Of a stretch of 64,000 nt of DNA, positions 24,304-34,500 are shown piece by piece. The stretch spans positions 62,001 through 126,000 of the forward strand of contig SAPZ01000002.1 in the NCBI GenBank assembly GCA_004020875.1. The letters are read 5' to 3'. Every line of letters begins with the position of its first letter. Position 1 is the stretch's first letter. This DNA is from Mesorhizobium sp. (GTDB lineage: Bacteria > Pseudomonadota > Alphaproteobacteria > Rhizobiales > Rhizobiaceae). The position numbers and the translations under genes are program-made. The notes beneath the pieces were generated by a model. That model saw nothing but the letters and a program-made list of their open reading frames with translations, was not told where the DNA came from and did no database searches.

Positions 24304-24894
24304 ATGCGTAGGTCGAGTTTTAGTAAAATTGTCGCTGTTTCCGTGCTGCTGGCGCTTTCGGCCTGCGCGACGGCCCCCAGCCATATCAACAATGTCTGCG
24401 CCGTCTTCGACCAGAATGACGGCTGGTTCGACAACTGGCAGTCCGCCGCCGAGCGGACCGAGCAGAAATACGGCATTCCCGTTCCCGTGCTGATGGCCAC
24501 AGTTCGCAAGGAATCCGGGTTCAAGAGCAATGCCCGCCCGCCGCGCACCAAGCTGCTCGGCTTCATCCCGTGGACACACGTCTCGAGCGCCACCGGCTAC
24601 TCGCAGGCGCTCGACGGCACCTGGTCGCAATATCAAAGTGAGACCGGCAACTGGGCGGCGCGCCGAACGCGCTTTGCCGACGCCATCGATTTCGTCGGCT
24701 GGTACCACTCCAAGACCGCCGACACTTTCGGTGTCGCGCGCAACGACACCTACAATCTCTATCTGGCCTATTATCTCGGCTGGACCGCCTATGGCCGCGG
24801 TAATCGCGGTGATGCCGGCGTCCAAAGCTACGCACGCGCCACCGACCAGATGGCCCGCGACTACGCAGCGCAGCTACGGCAGTGCGGCACCTGA
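24304..24894 (+). CDS. Transglycosylase-SLT-like lipoprotein
   Basis: This is a 196-residue lipoprotein. The signal peptide ends in the lipobox LSAC (cysteine near residue 21). The mature part resembles lytic transglycosylases: KYGIPVPVLMATVRKESGFK carries the candidate catalytic glutamate, and GYSQALDGTWSQYQ resembles the GLMQ region. The C-terminal part (NLYLAYYLGWTAYGRGN...VQSYARATDQMA) fits the same fold. It would cut peptidoglycan at the outer or inner membrane. It is convergent with the ABC ATPase gene (13 bp between stops) and divergent from the MttB gene. Confidence 0.86.
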   Translation: MRRSSFSKIVAVSVLLALSACATAPSHINNVCAVFDQNDGWFDNWQSAAERTEQKYGIPVPVLMATVRKESGFKSNARPPRTKLLGFIPWTHVSSATGYSQALDGTWSQYQSETGNWAARRTRFADAIDFVGWYHSKTADTFGVARNDTYNLYLAYYLGWTAYGRGNRGDAGVQSYARATDQMARDYAAQLRQCGT

Positions 24895-24907
24895 TCCTTC
24901 GCCTTGT

Positions 24908-27229
24908 CTAGTGCCGCCTTGTCGTGTCCTTCGGTCTTGCGACACCGGTTTCCGAATCCTCGTCGCGCACTTCGTGGCGGCGGGCCTTGAGCACGGCGTC
25001 GTTATCCTCGACGCCCTCTCCGGTCGCGTCGGCTTCCGCACTGGCGTTTTTGCCATCCGGTCGCTGCGGCGGCGAACCGGCAAAGCCCGGCCCCTCGCCA
25101 TGCGACGCATCGTCCGGCACGCCCTCACGCGCCGCATGCTCCTTGTCGAACTTGATGACCGGCTCCATCTTGGCCAGCACGTCGTCCGAAAGCCAGCACA
25201 GGCTCGTATGGCCGCCGCCGAGATTCTTCACCGGCGGCACCTTGGTCTCGCACAGATTGTCCGGCACCAGCTTCTTGTAGCCGCAGCGCGTCTGGAACGG
25301 GCAGCCGGTCGGCGGGTTCATCGCCGAGGGAATGTCGCCTTCGAGCACGATGTGTTTCTTGACCACGCTGGTGTCGGCGATCGGAATCGCCGACAGCAGC
25401 GCCTCGGTATAGGGATGGTAAGGCGGCGAGAATATCTGGTCGGTCGTGCCCTGCTCGACGATATAGCCGAGATACATGACGACAACGCGGTCGGCGATGT
25501 AGCGCACCACCGACAGGTCGTGGCTGATGAACAGCATCGTCGTCTTGTTCTTGCGCTGGATGTCCATCAGCAGCTCGGTCACCGCCGCCTGCACCGAGAC
25601 GTCGAGCGCCGAGACCGGCTCGTCGGCCACCACCACCTTGGCGTCGCCGGCGAAAGCGCGGGCCACGCCGATGCGCTGCTTCTGGCCGCCCGAAAGCTGG
25701 CGCGGCTTGCGGGTTTCGAAGGCTCTGGGCAGCTTCACCAGGTCGAGCAGCTCCAGCATGCGCTGGCGCCGCTCGGCGACATTCTTGCCGACTTTGAACT
25801 TTTCCAGCGTGCGGATGATCTGCGAGCCGACCGTGTGGCTCGGGTTCAGCGTGTCGAACGGGTTCTGGAACACCATCTGGATCGACGACACGGTGTCGAC
25901 GCCGCGGCTCTCGATGCCCGTCGACTGGATTTCCTTGTTGGCCAAAGTCACGGTGCCGGAGCTGGCGGTCTCGAGGCCCAGCAGCACCTTGGCCAGCGTC
26001 GACTTCCCGCAGCCGGACTCGCCGACGATCGCCACCGTCTCGGATTCGCGCGCTGTGAACGAGATCGTCTCATTGGCCTTGACGACGCGGCCTTCGCTCG
26101 AGCCGAACACGTCGCTGCCGCCGACCTTGTAGTATTTCTTGAGATCCTGGATCTTCAGCACCGGCGCGCCGGGCTCGACCTTCTCGTTGACCTTCTTGGC
26201 ACCGGGCGGCAGCGCCTCCCAGTCGATCTCGTTGAAGCGCACGCAGCGCGAGAAATGCCCCTCATGGCCCTCGACCGGGACCATCGGGATTTCCGCCGCG
26301 TTGCAGACGCCCTCGACGAAATGGTGGCAGCGGGGCCCGAAATTGCAGCCCTTCGGACGTTCATGCGGCAGCGGCAACTGTCCGGGAATGGAGATCAGCG
26401 GCCTCGAGTTCTTGTCGGCGCCGGGCAGCGGGATGGAGCGGAACAACCCTTGCGTATAGGGATGGCGCATCCGGTCGAACACGTCCTCGATCTTGCCGGT
26501 CTCGACGGCCTCGCCGGAATACATCACCGTGATGCGGTCGCAGGTCTCCAGGATCAGGCCGAGATTGTGCGACACGAAGATCATCGAGGTGCCGAACTTC
26601 TCGCCGAGACCCTTGACCAGTTCGACGATGCCGGCCTCGACAGTGACATCGAGCGCGGTGGTCGGCTCGTCGAGCAGAAGCAGCGCCGGTCTCGACAGCA
26701 GCGCCATGGCAATCACGATGCGCTGCTGCTGGCCGCCGGAAAGCTGGTGCGGATAGGAGCGCATCATGCGCTCCGGATCGGGCAGCTTCACCGCCCGCAC
26801 CATCTCCAATGCGCGGCTATGCGCCTCTTCCTTCGACACCTTGTCGTGGATCAGCGGCACTTCCATCAGCTGCTGTCCGATCTTCATCGCCGGATTGAGG
26901 CTCGCCATCGGCTCCTGATAGATCATGGCGATCTTGTTGCCGCGGATGGCGCGAAGCTCCTCGTTGGACATCTCGCCCATGTCCCTGCCCTGGAACTTGA
27001 TACGCCCACCTACGATCTTCCCGATGTTGGAGAGGTCGCGCATGATGCCGAGCGACACGGTCGACTTGCCGCAGCCGGACTCGCCGACGATGCCCATCGC
27101 CTCGCCGGGCATGACCGTGCAGGAGAAATCCATCACCGCCGGTATCTCGCCCTTGCGGGTGAAGAAGGAGATCGAGAGGTTCTCGATCTCGATGATAGGT
27201 TGAGCCGGATCTCGAACTGCCTCGTTCAT
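24908..27229 (-). CDS. Peptide-type ABC transporter ATPase, fused DppD-DppF
   Basis: This 773-residue protein joins two ATPase units that are usually separate. Unit 1 has Walker A GESGCGKSTVS (about residue 55), signature LSGGQQQR and Walker B LLLLDEPTTALD. Unit 2 has Walker A GESGCGKSTLA (about residue 420), signature LSGGQKQR and Walker B VVVADEPVSALD. Each unit ends in an oligopeptide-ABC C-terminal motif with cysteines (GCNFGPRCHHF and GCPFQTRCGYK) that in DppD/OppD-type proteins can hold an Fe-S cluster. The last 90 residues are charged and low-complexity. The ATG at 27229 has GGAG eight bases upstream. It is the final gene of the operon that starts with the Tat-exported binding protein. 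Confidence 0.92.
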   Translation of the reverse strand: MNEAVRDPAQPIIEIENLSISFFTRKGEIPAVMDFSCTVMPGEAMGIVGESGCGKSTVSLGIMRDLSNIGKIVGGRIKFQGRDMGEMSNEELRAIRGNKIAMIYQEPMASLNPAMKIGQQLMEVPLIHDKVSKEEAHSRALEMVRAVKLPDPERMMRSYPHQLSGGQQQRIVIAMALLSRPALLLLDEPTTALDVTVEAGIVELVKGLGEKFGTSMIFVSHNLGLILETCDRITVMYSGEAVETGKIEDVFDRMRHPYTQGLFRSIPLPGADKNSRPLISIPGQLPLPHERPKGCNFGPRCHHFVEGVCNAAEIPMVPVEGHEGHFSRCVRFNEIDWEALPPGAKKVNEKVEPGAPVLKIQDLKKYYKVGGSDVFGSSEGRVVKANETISFTARESETVAIVGESGCGKSTLAKVLLGLETASSGTVTLANKEIQSTGIESRGVDTVSSIQMVFQNPFDTLNPSHTVGSQIIRTLEKFKVGKNVAERRQRMLELLDLVKLPRAFETRKPRQLSGGQKQRIGVARAFAGDAKVVVADEPVSALDVSVQAAVTELLMDIQRKNKTTMLFISHDLSVVRYIADRVVVMYLGYIVEQGTTDQIFSPPYHPYTEALLSAIPIADTSVVKKHIVLEGDIPSAMNPPTGCPFQTRCGYKKLVPDNLCETKVPPVKNLGGGHTSLCWLSDDVLAKMEPVIKFDKEHAAREGVPDDASHGEGPGFAGSPPQRPDGKNASAEADATGEGVEDNDAVLKARRHEVRDEDSETGVARPKDTTRRH

Positions 27230-27281
27230 GGGTCGCTCCAATCCTAAATTGTTCCAGCAGGTAGGGCCTGAGCCCTCGCCA

Positions 27282-28439
27282 TCAATCCTTCATCGACTGT
27301 TCGCGCAGCGAGTCCGCCAGAAGGTTCAGCCCCAGCACGAACGACATCAGGGCGATCGTCGGCGGCAGCGCCGGATGGATGAAGGAACGCAAGAGCCGGC
27401 TGGCGTCCTTGATCGCGGTGCCCCAGTCGGGGCTTTCCGGCGCCAGGCCCAGGCCGAAATAGCCGAGCGTTCCGAGCAGGATCGTCGTGTAGCCGATGCG
27501 CAGGCAGGCATCGACGATCAGCGGACCGCGCGCATTGGGCAGGATCTCCCACAGCATGATGTACCAGGGCGATTCACCGCGCGTCTGGGCCGCCGCCACA
27601 TAGTCGCGCGTCTTGATGTCCATGGTCAGGCCGCGCACGATGCGGAACACGCCGGGGCTTGAGGCGAACACCACCGCCACGAAGATGTTGAGCTGGTTTG
27701 GATCAATATGGACGATATGCAGCGGATCCCTGTCGAAGACCAGGCCTGCATAGATCCAGCCACCGACCACCAAAGTGATGCCGAGCAGGATATAGAGCCG
27801 GTCCGGACGGTTCTTGTAGCGGGTCCAGAACAGCACGCAGAAGAAGATGATCGGGAACAGAAAGAACAACCCCGCCATCGCATAGGGGATCGGCGTGTCC
27901 ATGATGCCCGGCGTCACCAGCAGATAGAACAGAAGGATCACCGGGAAGGCCAGCACCAGATTGGCGAGGAAGGACAACAGCGTGTCGATCTTTCCGCCAT
28001 AGTAGCCGGCCGGCAGGCCAAGCGTGATGCCGACCATCAGCGCGAAGCCGGTGGCGGCCGGCGCGATGATCAGCACGATTTGGCTGCCATAAACCATGCG
28101 CGAGAACACGTCGCGGGCGAGCTTGTCGCCACCGAAATAATAGACGAGCTTCGAGGCCGGCTCGACTGCGCCGGGCAGCGTGTCCTTCATCACCGAAACC
28201 TGCGCCAGTGGGTCGAAGGGCGAGATGGTCGAGGCGAAGATCGCCGTGAACAGCCAGAACAGGCAGATGAAGACGCCGGCAATGCCGACGCCGCTGTCGA
28301 AGAGCTGGCCATAGAGGCCGAGCCGCTTCTTGTAGGTAAAGCTGGTGCCCATCACCAGGATGAGTGCCACCCACACCGGCCAGAACCGCCAGAGCACGCC
28401 GATGACGACGTCGAAGGCGCTGATATATTCCGTTTGCAT
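27282..28439 (-). CDS. Peptide-type ABC transporter permease (DppC-like) with mid-protein insertion
   Basis: This is the inner-membrane permease, 385 residues from the ATG at 28439 (AGGGGCAGGG upstream). The family core is clear: FGGDKLARDVFSRMVYGSQI, GLPAGYYGG and, near the C-terminus, ARGPLIVDACLRIGYTTILL with LGLGLAPESPDWGTAI-type sequence. DppC proteins are usually about 300 residues. Here a stretch of about 80 residues with two or three extra hydrophobic segments (AMAGLFFLFPIIFFCVLF, ILLGITLVVGGWIYAGLVF) splits the permease domain ahead of the coupling loop. The N-terminal region is also longer than usual. It works with the DppB-like permease 11 bp upstream. Confidence 0.9.
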   Translation of the reverse strand: MQTEYISAFDVVIGVLWRFWPVWVALILVMGTSFTYKKRLGLYGQLFDSGVGIAGVFICLFWLFTAIFASTISPFDPLAQVSVMKDTLPGAVEPASKLVYYFGGDKLARDVFSRMVYGSQIVLIIAPAATGFALMVGITLGLPAGYYGGKIDTLLSFLANLVLAFPVILLFYLLVTPGIMDTPIPYAMAGLFFLFPIIFFCVLFWTRYKNRPDRLYILLGITLVVGGWIYAGLVFDRDPLHIVHIDPNQLNIFVAVVFASSPGVFRIVRGLTMDIKTRDYVAAAQTRGESPWYIMLWEILPNARGPLIVDACLRIGYTTILLGTLGYFGLGLAPESPDWGTAIKDASRLLRSFIHPALPPTIALMSFVLGLNLLADSLREQSMKD

Positions 28440-28450
28440 CGGCCCTGCCC

Positions 28451-29485
28451 CTACTGAACCCTGATACGCGGATTGAGAAACGCGTAGCCGACATCGGAAA
28501 TGAGTTGCGTGATCAGCACGATGAACACCGAGACCAGCGAGCAGCCTAGCAGCAGATCGATGTCGTTGTTGCCGGCGGCTTCGACCAGCGTGTAGCCAAA
28601 CCCCTGGTAGCGGAACATCACCTCTACGATGACGACCCCGGTGAGCAACCACGGGAACTGCAGCATGATGACGGTGAAGGGCGCGATCAGCGCGTTGCGC
28701 AAGGCATGTTTGATGACCACGCTGCTGAAGGACAGACCCTTCAGCCGGGCGGTGCGGATATATTGCTGCGTCATCACCTCGACCATCGAGGCGCGTGTCA
28801 TCCGAGCGATATAGCCTATGCCGTAGATCGCCAGCGTGATCACCGGCAGCGTGAAATTGTAGAAGGTGATGCCCTGGCTAGCGGACGCGGCCGAACCGTT
28901 CAGCCAGCCGAGCCAGGATGCGAAGATGACGGTGAAGATGACGCCCGAGACATATTCGGGTGTTGCCGTCGAGGCGATCGAGGCGACGGACAATGTCCGG
29001 TCCGTGCGCGACCCTTCGCGCATGCCGGCAAGAATGCCGATGAGCAGCGAGATCGGCACCATCACCGCCAGAACCCAGAACATCAACAAGCCTGTGGCGC
29101 CGAGCGCTGGAAAGAGCTTCGCCGCGACGGTCGTCTTGAATTTGGTCGAGCAGCCGAAGTCCCCCTGCAACACGCCGGAGAATTTCGGCTCCGTCGGATC
29201 GTTGCAGAAGGAAAAGCGCTGCGTCGTCTTGCCGGTCGCCGGATCGGTGATCGGATGCTTGGGGAGGACGCCCAGCCACTGGCCATAGCGCAGGAAGAAG
29301 TTCTGGCGGTAGCCGTGATTGACCAACCAGCTTTCCAGTTGGTCGGCGGGCGTGTGCATCTCGGTCTGACTGATCGCGAGCTTCTTCAGATTGGGCTCGA
29401 GATTGACGAGGAAGAAGACGACCAGCGTCAAGCACAGCATCGTGAGAAGTATCGTGCCGATGCGTCTGGCAATGAATGAGAACAC
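28451..29485 (-). CDS. Peptide-type ABC transporter permease (DppB-like)
   Basis: This is a 344-residue inner-membrane permease starting at GTG (29485), with AGGGGGG six bases upstream. It opens with the standard MFSFIARRIGTILLTMLCLT helix. The large periplasmic segment of the family follows (residues 30-115, including SFCNDPTEPKFSGVLQGDFG), then the BPD_transp_1 domain with TARLKGLSFSSVVIKHALRN as coupling loop and MFRYQGFGYTLVEAAGNND. The 150-bp gap to the upstream binding-protein gene contains a hairpin, which would let the binding protein be made in excess over the permease. Confidence 0.92.
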   Translation of the reverse strand: MFSFIARRIGTILLTMLCLTLVVFFLVNLEPNLKKLAISQTEMHTPADQLESWLVNHGYRQNFFLRYGQWLGVLPKHPITDPATGKTTQRFSFCNDPTEPKFSGVLQGDFGCSTKFKTTVAAKLFPALGATGLLMFWVLAVMVPISLLIGILAGMREGSRTDRTLSVASIASTATPEYVSGVIFTVIFASWLGWLNGSAASASQGITFYNFTLPVITLAIYGIGYIARMTRASMVEVMTQQYIRTARLKGLSFSSVVIKHALRNALIAPFTVIMLQFPWLLTGVVIVEVMFRYQGFGYTLVEAAGNNDIDLLLGCSLVSVFIVLITQLISDVGYAFLNPRIRVQ

Positions 29486-29597
29486 TTATGCCCCCCTGCC
29501 GGCCGGGTTGGGGTCAGATACGTTCAACCCTGTTTCGAAAAGCCGATGACGCCCCGCCACCGTTGCAGAATATGCAACGGCGACGAAGCTGCAAATA

Positions 29598-29617
29598 CGA
29601 GGGGCTGTCGCCCCTCG
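29598..29617 (-). terminator. Intra-operon hairpin after the binding-protein gene
   Basis: A perfect 8-bp stem (CGAGGGGC and GCCCCTCG) with a TGTC loop lies 19-38 bp past the binding-protein stop codon. It is followed on the minus strand by TATTTGC rather than a strong T-run. It probably attenuates or stabilises the upstream mRNA. Confidence 0.55.
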
Positions 29618-29635
29618 CATTCATCGCACCATGGA

Positions 29636-31294
29636 TCACGCCTTATCGAGCCAGACCTTGCCGAAGTCGTGCTCGTAGGTGGGGTGCATCGAGTGGTTCT
29701 TCACCTCGGGCTTGATGTTGATGTAGAGCTTGCGCCAGTAAGGCTGGATGATGATGCCGGAATCCTGCAGCGTCTGCTCGATATCCTTCATCACGACCTT
29801 GCGCTTCTCCGCATCGGCGATGCCGAGCGCCTCGTTCACCTTCTTGTCGAAGTCCGGGTTGGAGTAAGCCGTCTCGTTCCAGGCCTCGCCGGTGCGGTAT
29901 GCGATGGCGATCACCTGGATGCCAAGCGGACGCATGTTCCAGTTGGTTTCCGAGAACGGGTACTTGGTCCAGTCGTTCCAGAAGGTCGAGCTCGGCAGCA
30001 CGGTGCGCTTCACCTTGATGCCGGCTTCGCGCAGCTGGGCCGCGATCGCGTCCGTGGTGTTCTTGTGGTAGTCCTCGTCGTTGCTGATCAGCTCATGCTC
30101 GAAATCGATCACGCCGGCTTCCGTCAGCATCTGCTTGGCCTTGGCGATGTCGCGCTTGATCTCGGGCAGCTTGACGTACTCCGGATGGATCGGCGCGACA
30201 TGGTGGTTTTCCGCCGGCGTGCCGGCATTGCCGTAGCCCAGCTGCAGCACGGTGGCGTTGTCGACGGCCAGCAACATCGCCTGACGAACCTTCTGGTTGT
30301 CATAGGGCTTCTTGGTGACGTTGAAGCGCGACACCACGGTGGCCGCCGTCACCACTTCCGATGCCGGAGCGCCGACATCGGCAATGATCTTGATGTAGTC
30401 GGCGGTCGTTTCGTGGTTGGTCTGGACTTCGCCGGACTCGAAAGCCGAGACGGTCGCGGCCGGGTCGGTGCCGTAGTCGATGAACTCGACTCCGTCGAGG
30501 AAGGCCTCGCCCTGCCACCACTTGCCGGTCGTGCGGCGCTTGTAGACCACCTTCTGGCCCACATCGTAGGAGACCAGTTCGAACGGACCGGTGCCGATCG
30601 GGCAGTTCTTGAAGTTGGCGCCCTTCTCGTCGAACGTCTTGTGCACGACCAGCGCCGGATAGTCGCACAGGTTCGGGATGATCGCGATGTCGGGCTTGGT
30701 CAGCTTGAGCTTGACGGTCATGTCGTCGACCTTGACGACCGAGCCTTCGCGCAGCTTCTTGGTGGTGTCGTCGACGAGGCTGCCGAGACGGCCAGGCATT
30801 GAGTTGCCTTCCACCGACTTGTCGGCCCAGCGGGTGAAATTGTGGATTACGTCGTCGGCGGTGAACTTGTCGCCATTGTTCCATTCGACGCCCGGCCGCA
30901 CATGCAGCGTGTATTCGGTGGCGTCGTCATTGATGTCCCAGCTCGCCAGGAGGTAAGGCGCGAAGGTATATTCCTTCGTGTACTTCACCAGCGGCTCGAG
31001 CGCCTGGCGCTCCGCGTTGGAGATTTCGGACCAGTCGGCGGTGCGCGGATCCTTCGGATCCTTAATCGACATCGCGACCTTGATCACGCCGCCCTTCTTG
31101 CCCTGCACGTCCTCGGCTCTGGCCGGGGTCGGATCGGCGAGGCCAAGCATACCGTAGGCCATTGCCGTCGATGCGCCGAAGACGCTGGCCAAGGCCAGGA
31201 ATTCGCGGCGGTCGACGCCGCCCGTTTTGGCTTCTTCGGCCATTTTCAGGATGTGATCCGGAACGCGATCACCGTTGCTTGTATAGATTGCCAT
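29636..31294 (-). CDS. Peptide-type ABC transporter substrate-binding protein, Tat-exported
   Basis: This is a 552-residue periplasmic binding protein of the SBP_bac_5 family. The N-terminus is unusual: 26 hydrophilic residues, then [20 protein letters not shown], a twin-arginine signal, so it is exported folded. Family landmarks are [45 protein letters not shown] and the C-terminal [15 protein letters not shown]. It heads the operon with two permeases and a double ATPase. Binding proteins of this family carry peptides, opines, nickel or sugars, and the ligand cannot be decided here. The 276-bp upstream gap should hold its promoter. Confidence 0.92.
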   Translation of the reverse strand: MAIYTSNGDRVPDHILKMAEEAKTGGVDRREFLALASVFGASTAMAYGMLGLADPTPARAEDVQGKKGGVIKVAMSIKDPKDPRTADWSEISNAERQALEPLVKYTKEYTFAPYLLASWDINDDATEYTLHVRPGVEWNNGDKFTADDVIHNFTRWADKSVEGNSMPGRLGSLVDDTTKKLREGSVVKVDDMTVKLKLTKPDIAIIPNLCDYPALVVHKTFDEKGANFKNCPIGTGPFELVSYDVGQKVVYKRRTTGKWWQGEAFLDGVEFIDYGTDPAATVSAFESGEVQTNHETTADYIKIIADVGAPASEVVTAATVVSRFNVTKKPYDNQKVRQAMLLAVDNATVLQLGYGNAGTPAENHHVAPIHPEYVKLPEIKRDIAKAKQMLTEAGVIDFEHELISNDEDYHKNTTDAIAAQLREAGIKVKRTVLPSSTFWNDWTKYPFSETNWNMRPLGIQVIAIAYRTGEAWNETAYSNPDFDKKVNEALGIADAEKRKVVMKDIEQTLQDSGIIIQPYWRKLYINIKPEVKNHSMHPTYEHDFGKVWLDKA

Positions 31295-31465
31295 GACTTA
31301 CTCCCATTGTTGGCTTTCCGCCTTGTAACATTCCGCATCCAGACCGTGATGTCAAAACACGGTGTGGAGTGGGAACATGTTAGGGAATGTGCATCTTTGA
31401 GTGCAACCCGGTTCGCGCGATAGCGACAGTCTTGACGCAAATTTGTTAGCGCCACACGCATTTCC

Positions 31466-31487
31466 AAAAAAATCGCCGGGGGCGATT
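31466..31487 (-). terminator. Rho-independent terminator downstream of tamB
   Basis: A 7-bp stem (AATCGCC at 31471-31477 and GGCGATT at 31481-31487, loop GGG) is followed on the minus strand by a T-run from the A-tract at 31466-31472. It lies about 85 bp past the tamB stop codon. Confidence 0.75.
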
Positions 31488-31570
31488 AAATCAATACATT
31501 TTATAAGGATAGGAGTCCCGTGCCGGCGGTCGACTCCTGGTTCGCCTGGCCCATGCGGCGCGGCACAACC

Positions 31571-34500
31571 TCAATATTCGCGTTCGTAAAAGACGCCGCC
31601 CTTGGCTTCGCCGGCGTCGTTGGCTTCTCCGCGCAGCTTAACGCCGCGACCGACATTGAGGTCGATCGTCGCCTTGCCGGAACCTGGTTTGTCGCCCTTC
31701 TGTATGGTCACATAGGTGCGGTCATTGAGGTACTTGCCGGCAGAAACAGCGGTGCCGCCCTTCTCATCCGTCGTCACGTCGAGATCATCGATGCCAATGG
31801 CGTTGCGCAAATTGTCAAGCAGCGAGGTCGTGCCGCCAGCGCCTGCCAATTGCGCGGCAGCATCGGCGAGCTGGGCAATCTGCAGCGGCGAAAGGTTAGA
31901 CATCGAGCGGCCGAAGATAAGCTGTGCCAGCACCTCATCCTCCGGCAGCGCCGGAACAGAGGAGAAGTTGAATTTCGGATTGGTCGCCTCGCCGGACACC
32001 ACGATTGTCACGGTGGCGCTGCTTGTCGTCGTCGTCGCTGTGAGATTGAGGTAAGGCACCAGCGATCCCTGGAACCCGACCGTACCCTCCGTGAATGTCA
32101 GCCGCTTGGCGAGAATCGTTAGCCGCCCACGCTGCAAGGTGAACGTGCCTACGGCCTGCGGCGACGACGCCGGGCCGGTCAGCTTGAGCGATCCGCCCAG
32201 TTCGGCATCGACGCCCCGGCCCTGGATGAAAATCTGGTTCGGCGCATTGACCGTCACGTCGAGCGTCAGGCCGCTGCCGCCCTTGCTGCTGCCGCTGGAC
32301 GTCGCCGGGCGCAGCGCCTTGTCCTGCGCCCGCACGGACGCCGGCGCGTTCTTGTGTTTCACATCCAACGCCGAAAGCGACCCCGGCAGCCGTTCCGGCA
32401 CGGTGATGACCGTCCTCGCCAGGCTGATCGTGCCGGCAATCACCGGCGCCGAGACGAGCGGCCCTTTGACGGTCAGGTCGCCGCCGAGATTGGCGGTCAC
32501 CACCCGGCCGTCGGTATAGCGGCCGTCGGTGAGCTTGATCGACAGGTCGGCCGGGAAGCCCTGCGCCGGCGTGATGCCCACGGTGCCGCTCGCCGACAGC
32601 TTGCCGCGCGTCGACAGCGTGCCGGTCAGGCTGTTGATCCTGCCCACCCCGCCGCCGATCGAAACGTCGGCGGCGATGTCGTTCACCGCCAGGCCGGAGC
32701 GCGCATCGATAAGGCGCGCGCCGGATGTCGTGACTTTGCCGCTGATAACAGGCGCAGACGCAGGACCACGCACCTGCACATCGACATTGGCGGTGCCGTT
32801 GAGCGCCAGCCCTTGCGCGGCGAGCTTTGCGGCCAGGAAGGAGAACGGCACCTTGCCGTTGAAGTCGAGCGCCAAGGTCGGCGTGCCGGCCGTCGTCACC
32901 GAGCCGCCGCCCTTGAGGCCGAGGCCGGCGCCGTCGCTGATGTTGGCGTCGAAAGCAAGTTTGTTGCCGGCAAAAGTGCCCGACGACGACACATTCATGC
33001 CGCCGAGCCCGGCGCCACGCGTCTGCGAGGTCTGCACGCCGGCGGCATCGATCTTGAAGGCGACCGAGGGGGTCGAAGGCTGGCCGGTCACCTTGACCGT
33101 GCCCGAGATCGAGCCGGCCGCGTCGAGACCCGGCGAGAAACTGTTGGCGAGCGAGATCGGCACCCGAGCCAGGTTGGCGTTGATGTCGAGCGCCTGCGCG
33201 ACTTTGCCCGTCACCGTCGCCGTGCCGCCGCCGAGGTTGAGCACCAGCCGGTCGAGCGTCGTCACGCCATTGGCGATGGTCACCGTCGAGGCCTGCGCGA
33301 TCGCCGCCTTGACGCCCTGCACCGTCGCCTGGCCGGAGGCGAGCTCGATTGTCGTCGTGCCGTTCGCCACTTTCACCCGGCCGGCCGCCTTGGCCGGGAT
33401 GTTCTTGACGGTGGCCCCGCCCGAAAAACCGGTCCAGTCGCCGTCGCGCTTGAGATCGACATCGATGCCTGTAATGGCGGTGCCGCCGGAAGTCACGCTC
33501 TCCGCCCGCACCGTGCCGGCGATCACCGGTGCTGCCATATAGTTCGCGATCTGCGCGTCGATTGCGACATTCCTGGCGGAAAGATCGCCGCGCTTGATCT
33601 CCGAGGTGTCCGCTTTGACCGCGACATTCGGCCCGTTGGCCGCCTTGGTAAAGGCGATCGTGCCGCGCACATTGCCTTCGGCCTTTTCCAAGGCCAGCGC
33701 GGCGAGCGGCCCGATATCTGGCAGGTCGAGCGAAACGGTGCCGACCGGCACGAAAGCATCGTCGAGCACGAGATCGCCGGAAATCTTGTTCGGTCCGAGC
33801 GACAGCAGAAGCCCGTTGATCGCGCGGCTGCCATTGGTCGTGGCGAGCACGGCGCTGCCTTGCAAATTCTGCCCGGCGACAATGCCGGTGAGCTGCACAT
33901 TGGCTGCCGGATTGGCTGCATCGGCCTTGCCGGTGGCCGTCAGCTTCAGTCCGGTGATCTCGCGCGACGCCACGAGGAGCCGGTCGCTGTCCACCGTCAT
34001 CGACAGGTCGGGCGCGGTGACCGGGCCTTGCACGTTGAGGGCGAAAGCGATGGCGCCCTTGGCGTCCTTCGAGAGCCCCGAAACATCGCTCAACGCGCCC
34101 CTGATGCCGGCGGCCAGCTTGCCGTCGGCAAGGCTCGCCTGCCCATCGGCGCTGAGCGCGCCAGAATTGAGCTTCAGGCCGTCAATATTGACATTGCCAT
34201 TGGCATCGCGCTTCAGCGCACCGCTCAACTGCGCGGTCTCGCCAAGCATGCCGCGCACCGCCGCCGGCAAGGCCGAAGACGCGACATCGGCCTTCATATT
34301 GAGGTCGATGGCGCCGTCGCCCAGCGATATCCGGCCGGCGACCTGGCTGTTGAGCGCATCGCTCGTCAAGGAGCTGCTGTTGACGGAGACGGAATCGGGT
34401 GCCAGCCGGCCGTAGACCTTGGCGATCACCTTGCCGGCGATCAGCGGCGCGATCAACGGATTGTCGAGGCCGATCCTGTCCACCGAGACCGTGCCGGAAA

